A stretch of DNA of 64,000 bases. Origin: Sva-07 sp963728355. Lineage in GTDB: Bacteria; Actinomycetota; Acidimicrobiia; Acidimicrobiales; Ilumatobacteraceae. A program made the translations under genes and the position numbers. Location of the stretch: the NCBI GenBank assembly GCA_963728355.1, contig CAVSJQ010000022.1, positions 706,275 through 770,274 of the forward strand, written 5' to 3'. The notes under the pieces were generated by a model. The model was not told the origin of the DNA. It did no database searches and saw only the letters and a program-made list of their open reading frames with translations. How positions within the stretch are numbered: the stretch's first letter is position 1; every line of letters begins with the position of its first letter. This document shows, in pieces, positions 19,049 through 28,576 of the stretch.

Positions 19049-19054
19049 CGGCGA

Positions 19055-19071
19055 GCTTCGCTGAGCGAAGC
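19055..19071. repeat. 17-bp perfect palindrome at the broken 5' end of the ABC gene
   Basis: GCTTCGCT-G-AGCGAAGC lies 6 bp upstream of the first codon of the truncated ABC ATPase, where the missing N-terminus should be. It may mark the deletion endpoint. No second copy was noticed nearby. Confidence 0.5.
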
Positions 19072-19254
19072 AACGACGTAGTTCTAGTACACCGACATCG
19101 CCTCACGTCACGGCGGCAGATCACACGGTCTCAGCGAGCGCGCACGTGCTCACGACGTGGACCGCTGGGTGAGAGTTCGAGCACTTCCGCCCATTCTGCT
19201 CGTCGTGCACTCGCTGCCCGGTGGCGGCGGGTTCGTCCGTTCATCGAACTCGCT

Positions 19255-20370
19255 TCAGGGAGTCAGTCTGGTCACGTTGTTCGAGTCGAAGTTCACGGTC
19301 CACAACGAGGCGCCGTCGAACGCGGTCTGCATCGGCGTGCGTGCCGTCGGTGGCAGCTCGAAGACCGTCGACTCGCCGCTCGCCGGATCGATCCTGGTGA
19401 CCGACCGGGAGCCGGCGTTGGCGGACCAGACGTACCGGCCGTCGAAGTCGACCCCTCTGGACTTCGACGCACCCGTTCCCATGTCGAACTCGGTACCGGT
19501 GCCGGTCGCCGGGTCGATCCGGACGAGGACGTTGCCGGCTCCGTTCGTCCACAGGTCGGTGCCGTCGAAGGTGATCTGGTACGGGACACCTCCGAACGCG
19601 AGGTTCTCCGCTTCGCCGGTCGACGGATCGAGCCGTGTCACCGTGGCCGAGGCTTCACTCGACACCCAGACCGACCCGCCGGCGGCAACGACGTCGAACG
19701 GCAGCTCGGTACCTTCGGGCAGCGCTAAGCGCTGCGCCTCGCCGGACTGTCGGTTCAGGCGCACGATGCTCGGGGAACCGTGATCGGCGATCCAAAGATC
19801 GTCTCCGTCGACGGACAAGCCCCACGGGCTCACCACCCCGTCCGGCAGTGCGACGTTGACCCCGGTGCCGGTCATCGGATCGAGCCGTGTGACGTTGGAC
19901 GTCGCCGTGTTGGCGGTCCACAGTGCGGTGCCGTCGAAGACGATGTCGATTGGCCCGGCGGCACCATCGGGTAGCGGGTAGGTCGTCGACTCCCCGGTGT
20001 CGCGATCGAGGCGGGTGACGGTCGACCCCTGGGCGTTCGTGGCCCAGACGGCCGACCCGTCGAACGCGATCGCCAGGCTCTGACCCTCGGGCAACGCGAA
20101 GTTCTCGAAGGTTGGTGCCGGCACCTCCGTGCTCGGCGCCACGTCATCGACGCCGGCGATCATCTCGGTCGTGACTGCCGACTCTCCGGTGCCGGTCGAC
20201 GGCTTCTCCGAGGTGGGCGCAGCGACGGGAACCGGGGATGTCGGAACACCACTCCCGGGCGAAGACGTCGACTCGCTCCCCGAAGAACCACAGGCGGAGG
20301 CCGCGATCAGCAGTGCGACGAGCGCAACGAGTGGCCAGCGCCGCGCCTCGGTGTCTCTGGACGGTCGCAT
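19255..20370 (-). CDS. Beta-propeller lipoprotein (Vgb/virginiamycin B lyase-like)
   Basis: A 371-residue exported lipoprotein: signal peptide, lipobox SAC near residue 27, then a Ser/Thr/Pro-rich linker to about residue 85. The rest is seven blades of about 40 residues, each with a VTRLDPxTGE-like strand (TRLDRDTGES, TRLDPMTGTG, VRLNRQSGEA, TRLDPSTGEA, VRIDPATGTG, TRIDPASGES) and an FDGxxLW strand. This is the Vgb-type propeller. Lyase activity should not be assumed; the catalytic His/Glu set is not evident. A surface-binding role is as likely. Confidence 0.75.
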   Translation of the reverse strand: MRPSRDTEARRWPLVALVALLIAASACGSSGSESTSSPGSGVPTSPVPVAAPTSEKPSTGTGESAVTTEMIAGVDDVAPSTEVPAPTFENFALPEGQSLAIAFDGSAVWATNAQGSTVTRLDRDTGESTTYPLPDGAAGPIDIVFDGTALWTANTATSNVTRLDPMTGTGVNVALPDGVVSPWGLSVDGDDLWIADHGSPSIVRLNRQSGEAQRLALPEGTELPFDVVAAGGSVWVSSEASATVTRLDPSTGEAENLAFGGVPYQITFDGTDLWTNGAGNVLVRIDPATGTGTEFDMGTGASKSRGVDFDGRYVWSANAGSRSVTRIDPASGESTVFELPPTARTPMQTAFDGASLWTVNFDSNNVTRLTP

Positions 20371-20482
20371 GGGGACGTCACGTTCCTTTCGTCGTGGTGA
20401 TTCCGTTCGAGTCGGTCTTCCCGGGAACTATCCGACAGTCCGGTCACCAGCTGGTCACCGAGCCGACCAACTACGGTGACCC

Positions 20483-23380
20483 ATGGGCACCGACGGCGAG
20501 AGCGAGCGATCGATCAGCATGCGAGTGGGCATCTTGGGGCGCGTGACAGTGTGGGACGACCGCGGTGACGAGGTCGCGCTGCGCCCCCAGGTCCGACGCC
20601 TGCTCGGGCTGTTCGTCGCCGGCGGATCGAGCCTCTCGATCGACCGGATCGCCGAGCATGCGTCGGGCGGACGACGGTCTGGGTCGGCAGCACGCACTGC
20701 CGTGGGTCGCCTGCGATCGGTCGTCGGCGACGATCGGATCGTCACGGTCGGCTCCGGCTACGAGCTCGTACTCGGGCCCGAGGAACTGGACTCGACGACG
20801 TTCGAACAGCTCCGGTCCCGGTCGAACTGCGCCGAGCCGGACGACCGCATCGAACTGCTCACCGCGGCACTCGGGCAGTGGCGTGGGCCGGCGCTCGGGG
20901 ATCTCGCCGACGAACCCTGGGCCGCCCCGACGGCGGCGCGGCTGAACCGCGTTCGGGCGGACGCGCTGGAGGACCTCGCGGAGGCACTGGTCGGGGCTGG
21001 CCGATGGTCGGAGGCCGTGGTGCTGCTCGAGCCACACATCGCGCAGGTGCCGTATCAGGAACGCCCGGTCGCCCTGCTGATGCGCGCGCTGGCCGGATCC
21101 GGTCGCCTGACCGAGGCGCTGCGCTGCTTGCGCAGCTTCCGGGTCACGTTGCGCGACGACATCGGCGTCGGGCCGAGCCAGGCCCTGATGGACCTGGAGA
21201 TCGACTTGCTCGCGGAAGCAGATCCCCAACCGGACGATGCCGGCGACACGACCCGACGCGGGCGGCTGGCGAGAGCGACCTCGGACGTACACGAGCCGGC
21301 ATCGACGTTCGTCGGTCGTGTCGACGAGGTCAAGCAACTCGTCGAGGAACTGTCATCGAAGCGCTTGATCAGCCTGACCGGAGTGGGTGGCGTCGGCAAG
21401 ACCCGGCTCGCCATGCGTGTTGCGGCAGAGGTGGCCGAGCAACTCCACGAGCGCGTCTGGTTCATCGACCTCGCCGGCGTCACCGAGGTGGCAGAGGTCG
21501 CACGCGCCGCGGCGACGTCGCTCGGTGTGACCGTCGAGCCCGCCACACCGTCCGAGGACAGCATCGTCGACCACCTCCGCTGCCAGCGAGGTCTCGTGGT
21601 CGTCGACAACTGCGAGCACGTACTGGCTCCCGCCGCATCGCTGGCGAACAAGATCTTGATCCAGTGCCCGTCGATCAGCATCGTTGCGACGAGCAGGGAG
21701 CGTCTCGGCGTCGACGGTGAACAGGTGCACCCCGTACCCGGCCTCGACGGATTCGAGGCACCGACGCTCTTCTGCGCCCGAGCGACGGAGGCCGACGACC
21801 GATTCGACCCCTCCGACGCCGATCGCCGCGCGATCGACGCGATCTGTCGCCGACTGGATGGTCTCCCTCTGGCGATCGAACTCGCGGCGGCACGAACCCG
21901 ATCGCTCACTCCGACCGACGTGCTCGAACGCCTCGACGACCGGTTCCGGCTGCTCCGGAACCGGCATCGGTCTGTCGACCGCCACGGCACACTGGCCGCG
22001 GCGGTCGACTGGTCGTACGACCTCCTCGACGACGACGAACGAGCGGTCTTCGACCGACTGTCGGTGTTCCCCGGCGACTTCAACCTGGCGGCGGCGACGG
22101 CCGTGTGCGCACCGTGCGAGTCGAGCATCGAGGTCGGCGACGTGCTCGACTCACTCGTCGACAAGTCGCTGGTCGTCGCCGACCTCGGCGGACGTCATGT
22201 CCGGTTCCGTCTGCTGGAAACCCTCCGCGCCTATGCGGGTGCCCGCCTTGGCGCCGCTCAGGGGCGAGAGGTCCATCAACGGCATCGGGACCACTTCGCA
22301 TCGGTCGCGTTCGCCGTCCGCGAGGCCAACGGTCCGAACGGTTTCAACGACATGGCACCGTTCGCGATGGTTCGACGTGACTGGCACAACTTCCGTGCTG
22401 CCGTCGCGTGGTCGCTCGCGAACGGAGAACCGGGATCTGCAGCGTCGATTGCGCTCCTCCCGCCGGTGTTCTACCTGTTCCTGGACGAACACGCCGCGTG
22501 GATGAACTCGATCCTCGACCAACTGCCCGACGAGCATCCGTTGGCCAGCCTCAGCTGTGGATTCGCCGCGCTCTGGTGCACCCTCCGCGGCGACAACCAC
22601 GGTGCCTTCGAATTCGGCCGTCGCGGACTGGAACTCGAGGATCATCTGGGCGGTGTGTCCCACCGTCTCCTGTGGTGGGCGATCTCGGAGGCGCGCCTCA
22701 ACGCCGGCGACCCCGTCGGAGGGCTCGACGCCGCGCGCCGGTCGCTGGCGGCCGCCGAACCGAGCGGGCAGACCGACGCCGAACTCGTGAGCCCGCTCAC
22801 GCACGCCTGCATCTCTGCCCTCTCGGCGGAACCGGATGCCGTCCAGCGCCTCGCCGACCGACTCGCTGCCGTCGCTGCCCGAGCCCCTTCCGAGGTGAAC
22901 ACGGCCGCCGCAGCCAACGGCGCCGGCTACGCCTTGCTGGCCCGCGGCGACGCCACTGCCGCGCTCGACATGTTCCGGCGGAACCATGCGGTCACTCGTG
23001 GCATCCCTCATCTCCAAGGTGTGGCGTTGAAGAACGTGGCGGTCGCGGCATCACTGTCGACGGCCCCGCAGTTGTCCACGACCTTCGCCGAGGCGCTCGG
23101 TCACGTGTCACGGGGCCGGATGTGGTCGCTGGTGTGGATCGTGGTCGAGGCGCTCGCCGTCTACTGGGCGCGCACCGGGAGGCCCCTGGACGCTGCGGTG
23201 CTCATCGGGTACCTGGACCGGCATGGATGCGCCAACGGGCTCCTCGTCCAGGCCCGGCGCGATGCAGTCGACGGGATCCGCCGCGCGCCCGGAACAGATG
23301 CAGCACGGGAGCGTGGGGCGACGATGAGCCGGGAGGAAGTGGTCGAGTGCGCATTCGACGGACTGGGCGGAACGCCCTGA
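20483..23380 (+). CDS. AfsR/SARP-like regulator with BTAD and NB-ARC ATPase domains
   Basis: A 965-residue regulator. Order: OmpR-like winged helix (about 13-95), BTAD helical domain (about 100-245, with LQ-rich AEALRCLRSFRVTLRDDIG), linker, then an NB-ARC/AP-ATPase with P-loop GVGGVGKT near 300, VVDNCEHV and GLPLAIELAA. The C-terminal 350 residues are TPR-like helices. Such proteins sense nucleotide or metabolite state and activate nearby operons. Start: MGTDGES at 20483 or MRVGILGRV at 20519; the latter matches the family better. It diverges from the propeller lipoprotein, which could be a target. Confidence 0.85.
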   Translation: MGTDGESERSISMRVGILGRVTVWDDRGDEVALRPQVRRLLGLFVAGGSSLSIDRIAEHASGGRRSGSAARTAVGRLRSVVGDDRIVTVGSGYELVLGPEELDSTTFEQLRSRSNCAEPDDRIELLTAALGQWRGPALGDLADEPWAAPTAARLNRVRADALEDLAEALVGAGRWSEAVVLLEPHIAQVPYQERPVALLMRALAGSGRLTEALRCLRSFRVTLRDDIGVGPSQALMDLEIDLLAEADPQPDDAGDTTRRGRLARATSDVHEPASTFVGRVDEVKQLVEELSSKRLISLTGVGGVGKTRLAMRVAAEVAEQLHERVWFIDLAGVTEVAEVARAAATSLGVTVEPATPSEDSIVDHLRCQRGLVVVDNCEHVLAPAASLANKILIQCPSISIVATSRERLGVDGEQVHPVPGLDGFEAPTLFCARATEADDRFDPSDADRRAIDAICRRLDGLPLAIELAAARTRSLTPTDVLERLDDRFRLLRNRHRSVDRHGTLAAAVDWSYDLLDDDERAVFDRLSVFPGDFNLAAATAVCAPCESSIEVGDVLDSLVDKSLVVADLGGRHVRFRLLETLRAYAGARLGAAQGREVHQRHRDHFASVAFAVREANGPNGFNDMAPFAMVRRDWHNFRAAVAWSLANGEPGSAASIALLPPVFYLFLDEHAAWMNSILDQLPDEHPLASLSCGFAALWCTLRGDNHGAFEFGRRGLELEDHLGGVSHRLLWWAISEARLNAGDPVGGLDAARRSLAAAEPSGQTDAELVSPLTHACISALSAEPDAVQRLADRLAAVAARAPSEVNTAAAANGAGYALLARGDATAALDMFRRNHAVTRGIPHLQGVALKNVAVAASLSTAPQLSTTFAEALGHVSRGRMWSLVWIVVEALAVYWARTGRPLDAAVLIGYLDRHGCANGLLVQARRDAVDGIRRAPGTDAARERGATMSREEVVECAFDGLGGTP

Positions 23381-23453
23381 CCAGGCGGTGGGTGAGGCCT
23401 GCGAACACGACCCGGTCAGTCGTTCTCCTCACCGCGGCACGGTTGACTAGCGT

Positions 23454-25619
23454 ATGAGGCCGGGATATGAGCACGACACGTGGTCACATCGAGGTCGAGG
23501 CGGCTTGGGGGTCACCGTGAATCTTCACGTCGGCGACGTGGTCGGCAACGCCGGGCTGGTGTTGGACAGCTTGCCGCGGGCGATCATCATCGTGGATCGC
23601 AATGCCAGGATCGTGATGTGGAACAAGGCGTCGACGCAGCTCTACCGCTGGTCCGCCGAGGAGGTGATCGGACGATCGATTCACGAGGTCGTCGCTCCAG
23701 CGGCACTTCGTGAATCCGCACGCTCGATCGTCGAGGGAGCATTCGCGGGCCAGGCGTGGAGCGGCGACGTGAAGCTGGCGATCCGGACCGGTGAGACGCT
23801 CCGGACGTTCTGCTTCGTCGGCCCCGTCGCGGACGAACACGGATCGGTCGTGGGAGCAATCTGCGCTGCGGATGATCGATCCGAACTCCACACACTCAGC
23901 GCGCGAGCGTCGTCGCTCACGGATCGGCTGCTCCTGGCATTGTCCGCAGGTCGCCTCGGGACGTGGCAGTGGGATGCTGCGACGGGGGTGACCACGTGGG
24001 ATCCGATGATGGAGCGGCTGTTCGGTCTGCCGCCGGGCGAGTTCACCGGGACCTTCGACGACTGGGTTGCGCGGCTGCATCCCGACGACCGCGAAGACGT
24101 GCTCCGTGTGGTGCAGCGCTCGATGGAGACGGCGGAGGACTACGAGGTCGAGCATCGAGTCGTTCGCCCCGACGGCACCGAACGGTGGCTCCACGGGCGC
24201 GGCAAAGTGCTCCTCGACGACGGGGTGGTGATCGGGACGATCGGCTGCTGCTCGGACGTCACCGACCGCAAGCTGGCCGAGTCATTGAGCGAGCGTCGCG
24301 TCGTCCAAGCCGAAGCACAGGTCGCCTCCGAACGACGCCATCGGGAACGTCTCGAGTTCCTCGCCGAGCTGAACGATGTTGCCATCTCGGCACCCAGCCC
24401 TCGGGCACTGATGACTCAGGTCGCGAACGCTGCGATCCCGCAACTCGGCGACTGGTGCTCGCTGCACTTCCGTCCCGAGCCGGGAGAGGAACTCGTGAGT
24501 GTCTTCGCCCATGTGGATCCGTCGAAGGCCGAGGGCGCGCGCCGGATCCAGGAACGATTTCCACTCGACCTCGACGCCCCCGCCGGCCTCGGAGCGGTGC
24601 TGCGAACGGGGAGGACCGAATTCCTGCCCGAGTTCGACCCCGCCCTCCTCCACACGCTGATCGAGGCATCCGGTCGGCCCGATCAGGCCGAACTGCACCC
24701 GATCCTCGATGGGCTCCAGCTCACGAGCATGATCACCGTGCCGATGATCACGCGGCGCTCGGTGATCGGAGCGATCCGGTTCGTCAGCGCCGAATCCGGG
24801 CGGCGATACACCCAGAGCGACGTTGCGCTCGCCGAGGCGGCCGCCGGCAGAGTAGGCGAGTCGCTGGTGAACGCGTGGTTGATCGACGAGCAACACCGCA
24901 TCGCCGCCACGCTGCAAGCAGCATTGTTGCCACCGCAGATACCGCAGATCGATGGTGTCGAGATCGCGACCCGGTACTGGGCGGCCGGAGCGCTCACCGA
25001 CGTCGGTGGAGACTTCTACGACGTGTTCCCGATCGGGCCGAACCGTTGGGCCGTCGTGATCGGCGACGTCTGTGGCACGGGGCCGCAAGCGGCTGCCGTC
25101 ACGGCGATCGCACGACACACGATCCGGGCCGCTGCAACGCACGGGCAGAGCCACCAGGACGTCATGCGGTGGGTCAACGACGCGATTATCAACAGCGGCG
25201 GGCACACCTTCTGCACCGCGGTCTATGCGACGCTGGAACGCCGCGATGACTCGACGTGGACCTTCACCACCTCCGTCGGGGGACACCCGCGCCCGATCCT
25301 CGTGTCGCCCGGAACCAGGAGCCAAGTGCTCGGAACCTATGGCACGCTGATCGGGATGGTGCCGAGCGTCGAGGTGTCGATCGACTCCTACGATCTCGCA
25401 GCGGGCGACACGATCATCCTGTACACCGACGGCGTCACCGACCTCCCGCCCCCGCACGGTCTCAGCGAAGACCAGCTCCTCGAGCTGATCGATCGGTCCG
25501 TCGACACCCGGCACGACGCCGAAACAGTGGCATCGACGATCGGCGACGACCTCGAAGCACTGATGCCCATCGTCGAGCGCCACGACGACGTCGCACTGCT
25601 CGTGCTGCGACTCGTCTGA
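23454..25619 (+). CDS. PAS-PAS-GAF-PP2C (SpoIIE-type) serine phosphatase
   Basis: A 721-residue signalling phosphatase. PAS domain 1 is at about 30-150 (LPRAIIIVDRNARIVMWN), PAS domain 2 with PAC at about 155-275 (WQWDAATGVTTWDP, RWLHGRGKVLLDD), a coiled region with RERLEFLAEL, GAF at about 310-480, and the PP2C domain from about 485, with the metal sites DVGGDFYDVF near 515, GDVCGTG near 535 and YTDGVTDLPPP near 660. Such proteins dephosphorylate anti-anti-sigma factors. GTG at 23517 is an alternative start. No partner switch proteins are nearby. Confidence 0.85.
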   Translation: MRPGYEHDTWSHRGRGGLGVTVNLHVGDVVGNAGLVLDSLPRAIIIVDRNARIVMWNKASTQLYRWSAEEVIGRSIHEVVAPAALRESARSIVEGAFAGQAWSGDVKLAIRTGETLRTFCFVGPVADEHGSVVGAICAADDRSELHTLSARASSLTDRLLLALSAGRLGTWQWDAATGVTTWDPMMERLFGLPPGEFTGTFDDWVARLHPDDREDVLRVVQRSMETAEDYEVEHRVVRPDGTERWLHGRGKVLLDDGVVIGTIGCCSDVTDRKLAESLSERRVVQAEAQVASERRHRERLEFLAELNDVAISAPSPRALMTQVANAAIPQLGDWCSLHFRPEPGEELVSVFAHVDPSKAEGARRIQERFPLDLDAPAGLGAVLRTGRTEFLPEFDPALLHTLIEASGRPDQAELHPILDGLQLTSMITVPMITRRSVIGAIRFVSAESGRRYTQSDVALAEAAAGRVGESLVNAWLIDEQHRIAATLQAALLPPQIPQIDGVEIATRYWAAGALTDVGGDFYDVFPIGPNRWAVVIGDVCGTGPQAAAVTAIARHTIRAAATHGQSHQDVMRWVNDAIINSGGHTFCTAVYATLERRDDSTWTFTTSVGGHPRPILVSPGTRSQVLGTYGTLIGMVPSVEVSIDSYDLAAGDTIILYTDGVTDLPPPHGLSEDQLLELIDRSVDTRHDAETVASTIGDDLEALMPIVERHDDVALLVLRLV

Positions 25620-25667
25620 CTCGTTCAGCCGCCGGCCGGCTTCACGATGCGAGTGCGTGGGCGGCAT

Positions 25668-25904
25668 ACCGCCGGCATCGAGGGTCGCTGGACACCGAAC
25701 CTGTTACGTCACACCGCCGCCAGCTTGATGGCCGACGCCGGACTGCCGATCGAGCACGTCGCCGACCAACTCGGCCACAAAGACCTCCGCATGCTGCAGC
25801 AGCACTACCGCCACCGCATCAAACCCGCCATCGGCGGCGCCCACATCCTCGACAGCGTCCTCGGTGCCAACCCACCGTCACCCGACGGACGAATAAGGTC
25901 GTGG
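25668..25904 (+). pseudogene. Integrase 3'-end fragment (copy 1)
   Basis: The last 75 codons of a tyrosine recombinase, almost identical to the C-terminus of the intact integrase at 53644-54858: GIEGRWTPNLLRHTAAS, GLPIEHVADQLGHKDL and the catalytic tyrosine in LQQHYRHR. The N-terminal 80% is absent. The original stop codon has been lost, so the frame reads on into the companion gene. It follows the phosphatase stop by about 50 bp. Confidence 0.9.
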
Positions 25905-25964
25905 CCATGGCCGATCCGGGTCTCCGTCACATCGACATCGACTCGCTCGTCGACGACATGCGCC
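25668..25964 (+). repeat. 297-bp direct repeat, copy 1 of the integrase 3' end plus companion 5' end
   Basis: Colinear without gaps with 54634-54930, with only scattered substitutions. It covers the integrase 3' end, the spacer and the first 19-20 codons of the small gene that follows. The upper part (to about 25858) is shared with 32359-32553. Confidence 0.9.
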
Positions 25965-26047
25965 ACCTTGAGCTACGAGCGATGCTGTTGAGCGGCCCCT
26001 GCCAGTCAGACAGCGACCAGGCTGCACATCGAGGCCCGTTGACCTGA
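25907..26047 (+). pseudogene. Remnant of the integrase companion gene
   Basis: Codons 1-19 (MADPGLRHIDIDSLVDDMR) match the small protein after the intact integrase (54867-55049). The following 27 codons do not, so the gene is broken after residue 19 by a junction near 25965. It shows that the small gene travels with the integrase. Confidence 0.8.
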
Positions 26048-26089
26048 TGGGACGGGCGGTCGTCGACGTCGTCCGACAAAGGTCGCCGT

Positions 26090-27160
26090 TCAACAGATAC
26101 GGGGGAGCTGTTCGCCAAGCGGCAGGTCGACCACCCGGGAAGCGCCCAGCGCCGTGCGGGCGACCACGACCCCCGGATGCTCGTCGACGACCCGTCCGAT
26201 CACGACGGCCTCCCGGCCGTACTCGTGATGGTGCATGGCGCTCATCACGTCGTCGACGATCTCGGGCGGGACGACGGCGATCAACTTGCCCTCGTTGGCG
26301 ATGCTGATCGCATCGAGGCCGAGGAACGAGCACGCGGCCGCAACGGCAGCGGGTACCGGCATCCGGGTCTCCTCGAACTCGATGCCCAGATGCGCTGCGG
26401 CGGCGATCTCGCAGAGCGACGCAGCCACTCCCCCGCGGGTCGGATCGCGCAGCACGTGGAGATCGGTGCTCGCAGCCAGCATGGCGGCCACCAGGCCGTG
26501 GAGCGGCGCCGAGTCGGTGAGGATCTCGGTGCCGAACTCCAGACCCTCCCGCTGCGACATCACGGCCACCCCGTGCATCCCGATCGGACCGCTCACGATC
26601 ACCACGTCGCCGGCACGGGCGCGGCTGGGGCGGATGTCGACCCCGTCGGGGATCGCCCCGATGCCGGCGGTGTTGACGTAGAGCCCGTCGGCGAGTCCGG
26701 CATCGACGACCTTGGTGTCACCGGTGACGACGCGCACGTCTGCCCCGCGGGCGGCGGCACCCATCTCCTCCGCGATGCGGCCCAGCACGTTCATCGGCAG
26801 GCCCTCTTCGAGGATGAACCCGGCCGACAACGCGATCGGCTGCGCACCGCTCATGGCGACGTCGTTGACGGTGCCGTTGATCGCCAGGTCGCCGATGCAG
26901 CCACCGGGGAAGAAGAGCGGCCGGACGACATAGGAGTCGGTGGAGAAGGCGAGGCGCCCGGCGTCGCGCACGTCGAGCATCGCCGAGTCGTGCAGTTCGG
27001 CCTCGGCGGACGTGCCGAACGCCGGGAGGAAGACGTTCTCGATCAGCTCCGCCGACAGCTTGCCACCACCGCCGTGGCCGATCACCACACGGTCCTGCCC
27101 CCGCAGCGGCAGCGGGCAGGACCACCCGCCGAAGTCGATCGGGTCAGACACCGCCGACAC
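26090..27160 (-). CDS. hypE: HypE: carbamoyl-phosphate-derived cyanide synthase in hydrogenase maturation
   Basis: A 356-residue PurM/AIR-synthase-fold protein ending in PRIC. The C-terminal cysteine receives the carbamoyl group from HypF, and HypE dehydrates it with ATP to the thiocyanate that supplies CN ligands to the Fe of [NiFe]-hydrogenase. Seen are the glycine-rich GHGGGGKLSAELI, STDSYVVRPLFFPGG, NDVAMSGA and RDPTRGGVA, all diagnostic. The GTG start lies within the end of hypD (17-bp overlap; a start three codons later is possible). Last gene of the hyp block. Confidence 0.95.
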   Translation of the reverse strand: MSAVSDPIDFGGWSCPLPLRGQDRVVIGHGGGGKLSAELIENVFLPAFGTSAEAELHDSAMLDVRDAGRLAFSTDSYVVRPLFFPGGCIGDLAINGTVNDVAMSGAQPIALSAGFILEEGLPMNVLGRIAEEMGAAARGADVRVVTGDTKVVDAGLADGLYVNTAGIGAIPDGVDIRPSRARAGDVVIVSGPIGMHGVAVMSQREGLEFGTEILTDSAPLHGLVAAMLAASTDLHVLRDPTRGGVAASLCEIAAAAHLGIEFEETRMPVPAAVAAACSFLGLDAISIANEGKLIAVVPPEIVDDVMSAMHHHEYGREAVVIGRVVDEHPGVVVARTALGASRVVDLPLGEQLPRIC

Positions 27161-28292
27161 CGCTCAGCGTGACCGGTACCGGCTTCGTCTCGGCGATCGT
27201 CGGGAGGTCGAGACGCCGGTACTGGTAGTAGGCCGCACAGGCTCCCTCTCCGGACACCATCGTGGCGCCGAGTGGCCGACGGGGCGTGCACTCGACGCCG
27301 AACGCCTCGCACTCGTACGGCTTGATCAGACCCTGCAGGACCTCACCGCTTCGACACAGCGATGACTCGGGCGACTCGATCGCCGCGACGTCGAATCGGG
27401 CCTCGGCGTCGAACGCCGAATAGCGCGACGACAGCCGCCATCCGCTGAGCGGGATCTCGCCGATGCCCCGCCACTGGCGGTCGCACACCTCGAACACGTC
27501 CTCCACCATCTGCTGCGCGGCCACGTTGCCGGCCTCGGTGACCACACGGGCGTAGGCGTTCTCCAGCTCGGCGCGCCCAGCTTCGAGCTGCGCCACCACG
27601 CAACGGATGCCCTCGAGCACGTCGAGCGGTTCGAACCCGGTGACGACGATCGGCACACGGTGCTGCTCGACCAGCGGGCCGTACTGCCGCGTGCCCATGA
27701 TCGAACACACGTGGCCCGCGGCGAGAAAGCCGTCGACACGATTGGTCGGGGAACCGACGATCGCCTCGATGGCCGGGGGCACGAGCACATGGCTCACGAG
27801 GACCGAGAAGTTGGTGAGTCCGCGTCGTTGTGCCTGATGGACCGCCATCGCATTGGCCGGCGCAGTGGTCTCGAAGCCGATGGCGAAGAACACCACCTCG
27901 CGGTCGGGATGCTCTTCGGCGAGCTTCACCGCGTCGAGGGGCGAGTAGACGACGCGGACGTCGCCGCCCTCGCTCTTCACCTGGAACAGGTCGCGGCTGG
28001 TGCCTGGCACGCGGAGCATGTCGCCGAACGAGCAGAAGATCACCCCGGGCCGCGATGCGATGTCCAGCGCCTTGTCGATCATGCCCACGGGGGTCACACA
28101 GACCGGACAGCCTGGCCCGTGGATGAGCTCGATGTCGTCGGGCAGCAGCTGGTCGATGCCGTTGCGGATGATGCTGTGCGTCTGGCCGCCACAGACCTCC
28201 ATGATCGCCCAGGGGCGAGTGGTGATCCGCTCGATCTCCGCGAACAGCTGCCGCGCGAGGACCGGGTCGTTGAACTCGTCGAGGTACTTCAC
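27144..28292 (-). CDS. hypD: HypD: Fe(CN)2CO cofactor assembly scaffold
   Basis: A 382-residue [4Fe-4S] protein that with HypC carries the Fe(CN)2CO unit during [NiFe]-hydrogenase maturation. Motifs are EVCGGQTHSIIRNG, HGPGCPVCVTPVGM, SFGDMLRVPGT and the C-terminal EGACAAYYQYRR with the cluster cysteines (CRSGEVLQG, EGACAAY). Full family length. ATG overlaps the hypC stop by four bases. Confidence 0.95.
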   Translation of the reverse strand: MKYLDEFNDPVLARQLFAEIERITTRPWAIMEVCGGQTHSIIRNGIDQLLPDDIELIHGPGCPVCVTPVGMIDKALDIASRPGVIFCSFGDMLRVPGTSRDLFQVKSEGGDVRVVYSPLDAVKLAEEHPDREVVFFAIGFETTAPANAMAVHQAQRRGLTNFSVLVSHVLVPPAIEAIVGSPTNRVDGFLAAGHVCSIMGTRQYGPLVEQHRVPIVVTGFEPLDVLEGIRCVVAQLEAGRAELENAYARVVTEAGNVAAQQMVEDVFEVCDRQWRGIGEIPLSGWRLSSRYSAFDAEARFDVAAIESPESSLCRSGEVLQGLIKPYECEAFGVECTPRRPLGATMVSGEGACAAYYQYRRLDLPTIAETKPVPVTLSGVGGV

Positions 28293-28576
28293 GGCGCCAC
28301 CTGTCCACCGATGGCGTCGCCGGCGTCGGTCGAGGCGCCCAACTCCTCCTCGAGGACACCGAGTTCCTTGAACATCGCCAGCGTCTCCAGCGCAGACGCT
28401 TCGTCGATCTTGGAGATGGCGAACCCCACGTGCACGATCGCGTAGTCGCCCACGTCGATCTCGGGAAGGTACGCCAGACAGATCTCCTTGCGGATCCCGT
28501 CGAAGTCGATGGTCGCCATCCGGGTGCCGCGATCCTCACGGACGTCGATGATCTGGCCGGGTACTGCGAGGCACAT
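28289..28576 (-). CDS. hypC: HypC: hydrogenase maturation chaperone
   Basis: A 95-residue protein starting MCLAVPGQI; the Cys after the initiator Met binds the Fe precursor, with HypD as partner. The VGDYAIVHVGFAISKIDE strand-helix is typical. The start codon follows the hypF TAG directly with no spacer. Slightly longer than usual because of an acidic C-terminal tail. Confidence 0.95.
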   Translation of the reverse strand: MCLAVPGQIIDVREDRGTRMATIDFDGIRKEICLAYLPEIDVGDYAIVHVGFAISKIDEASALETLAMFKELGVLEEELGASTDAGDAIGGQVAP

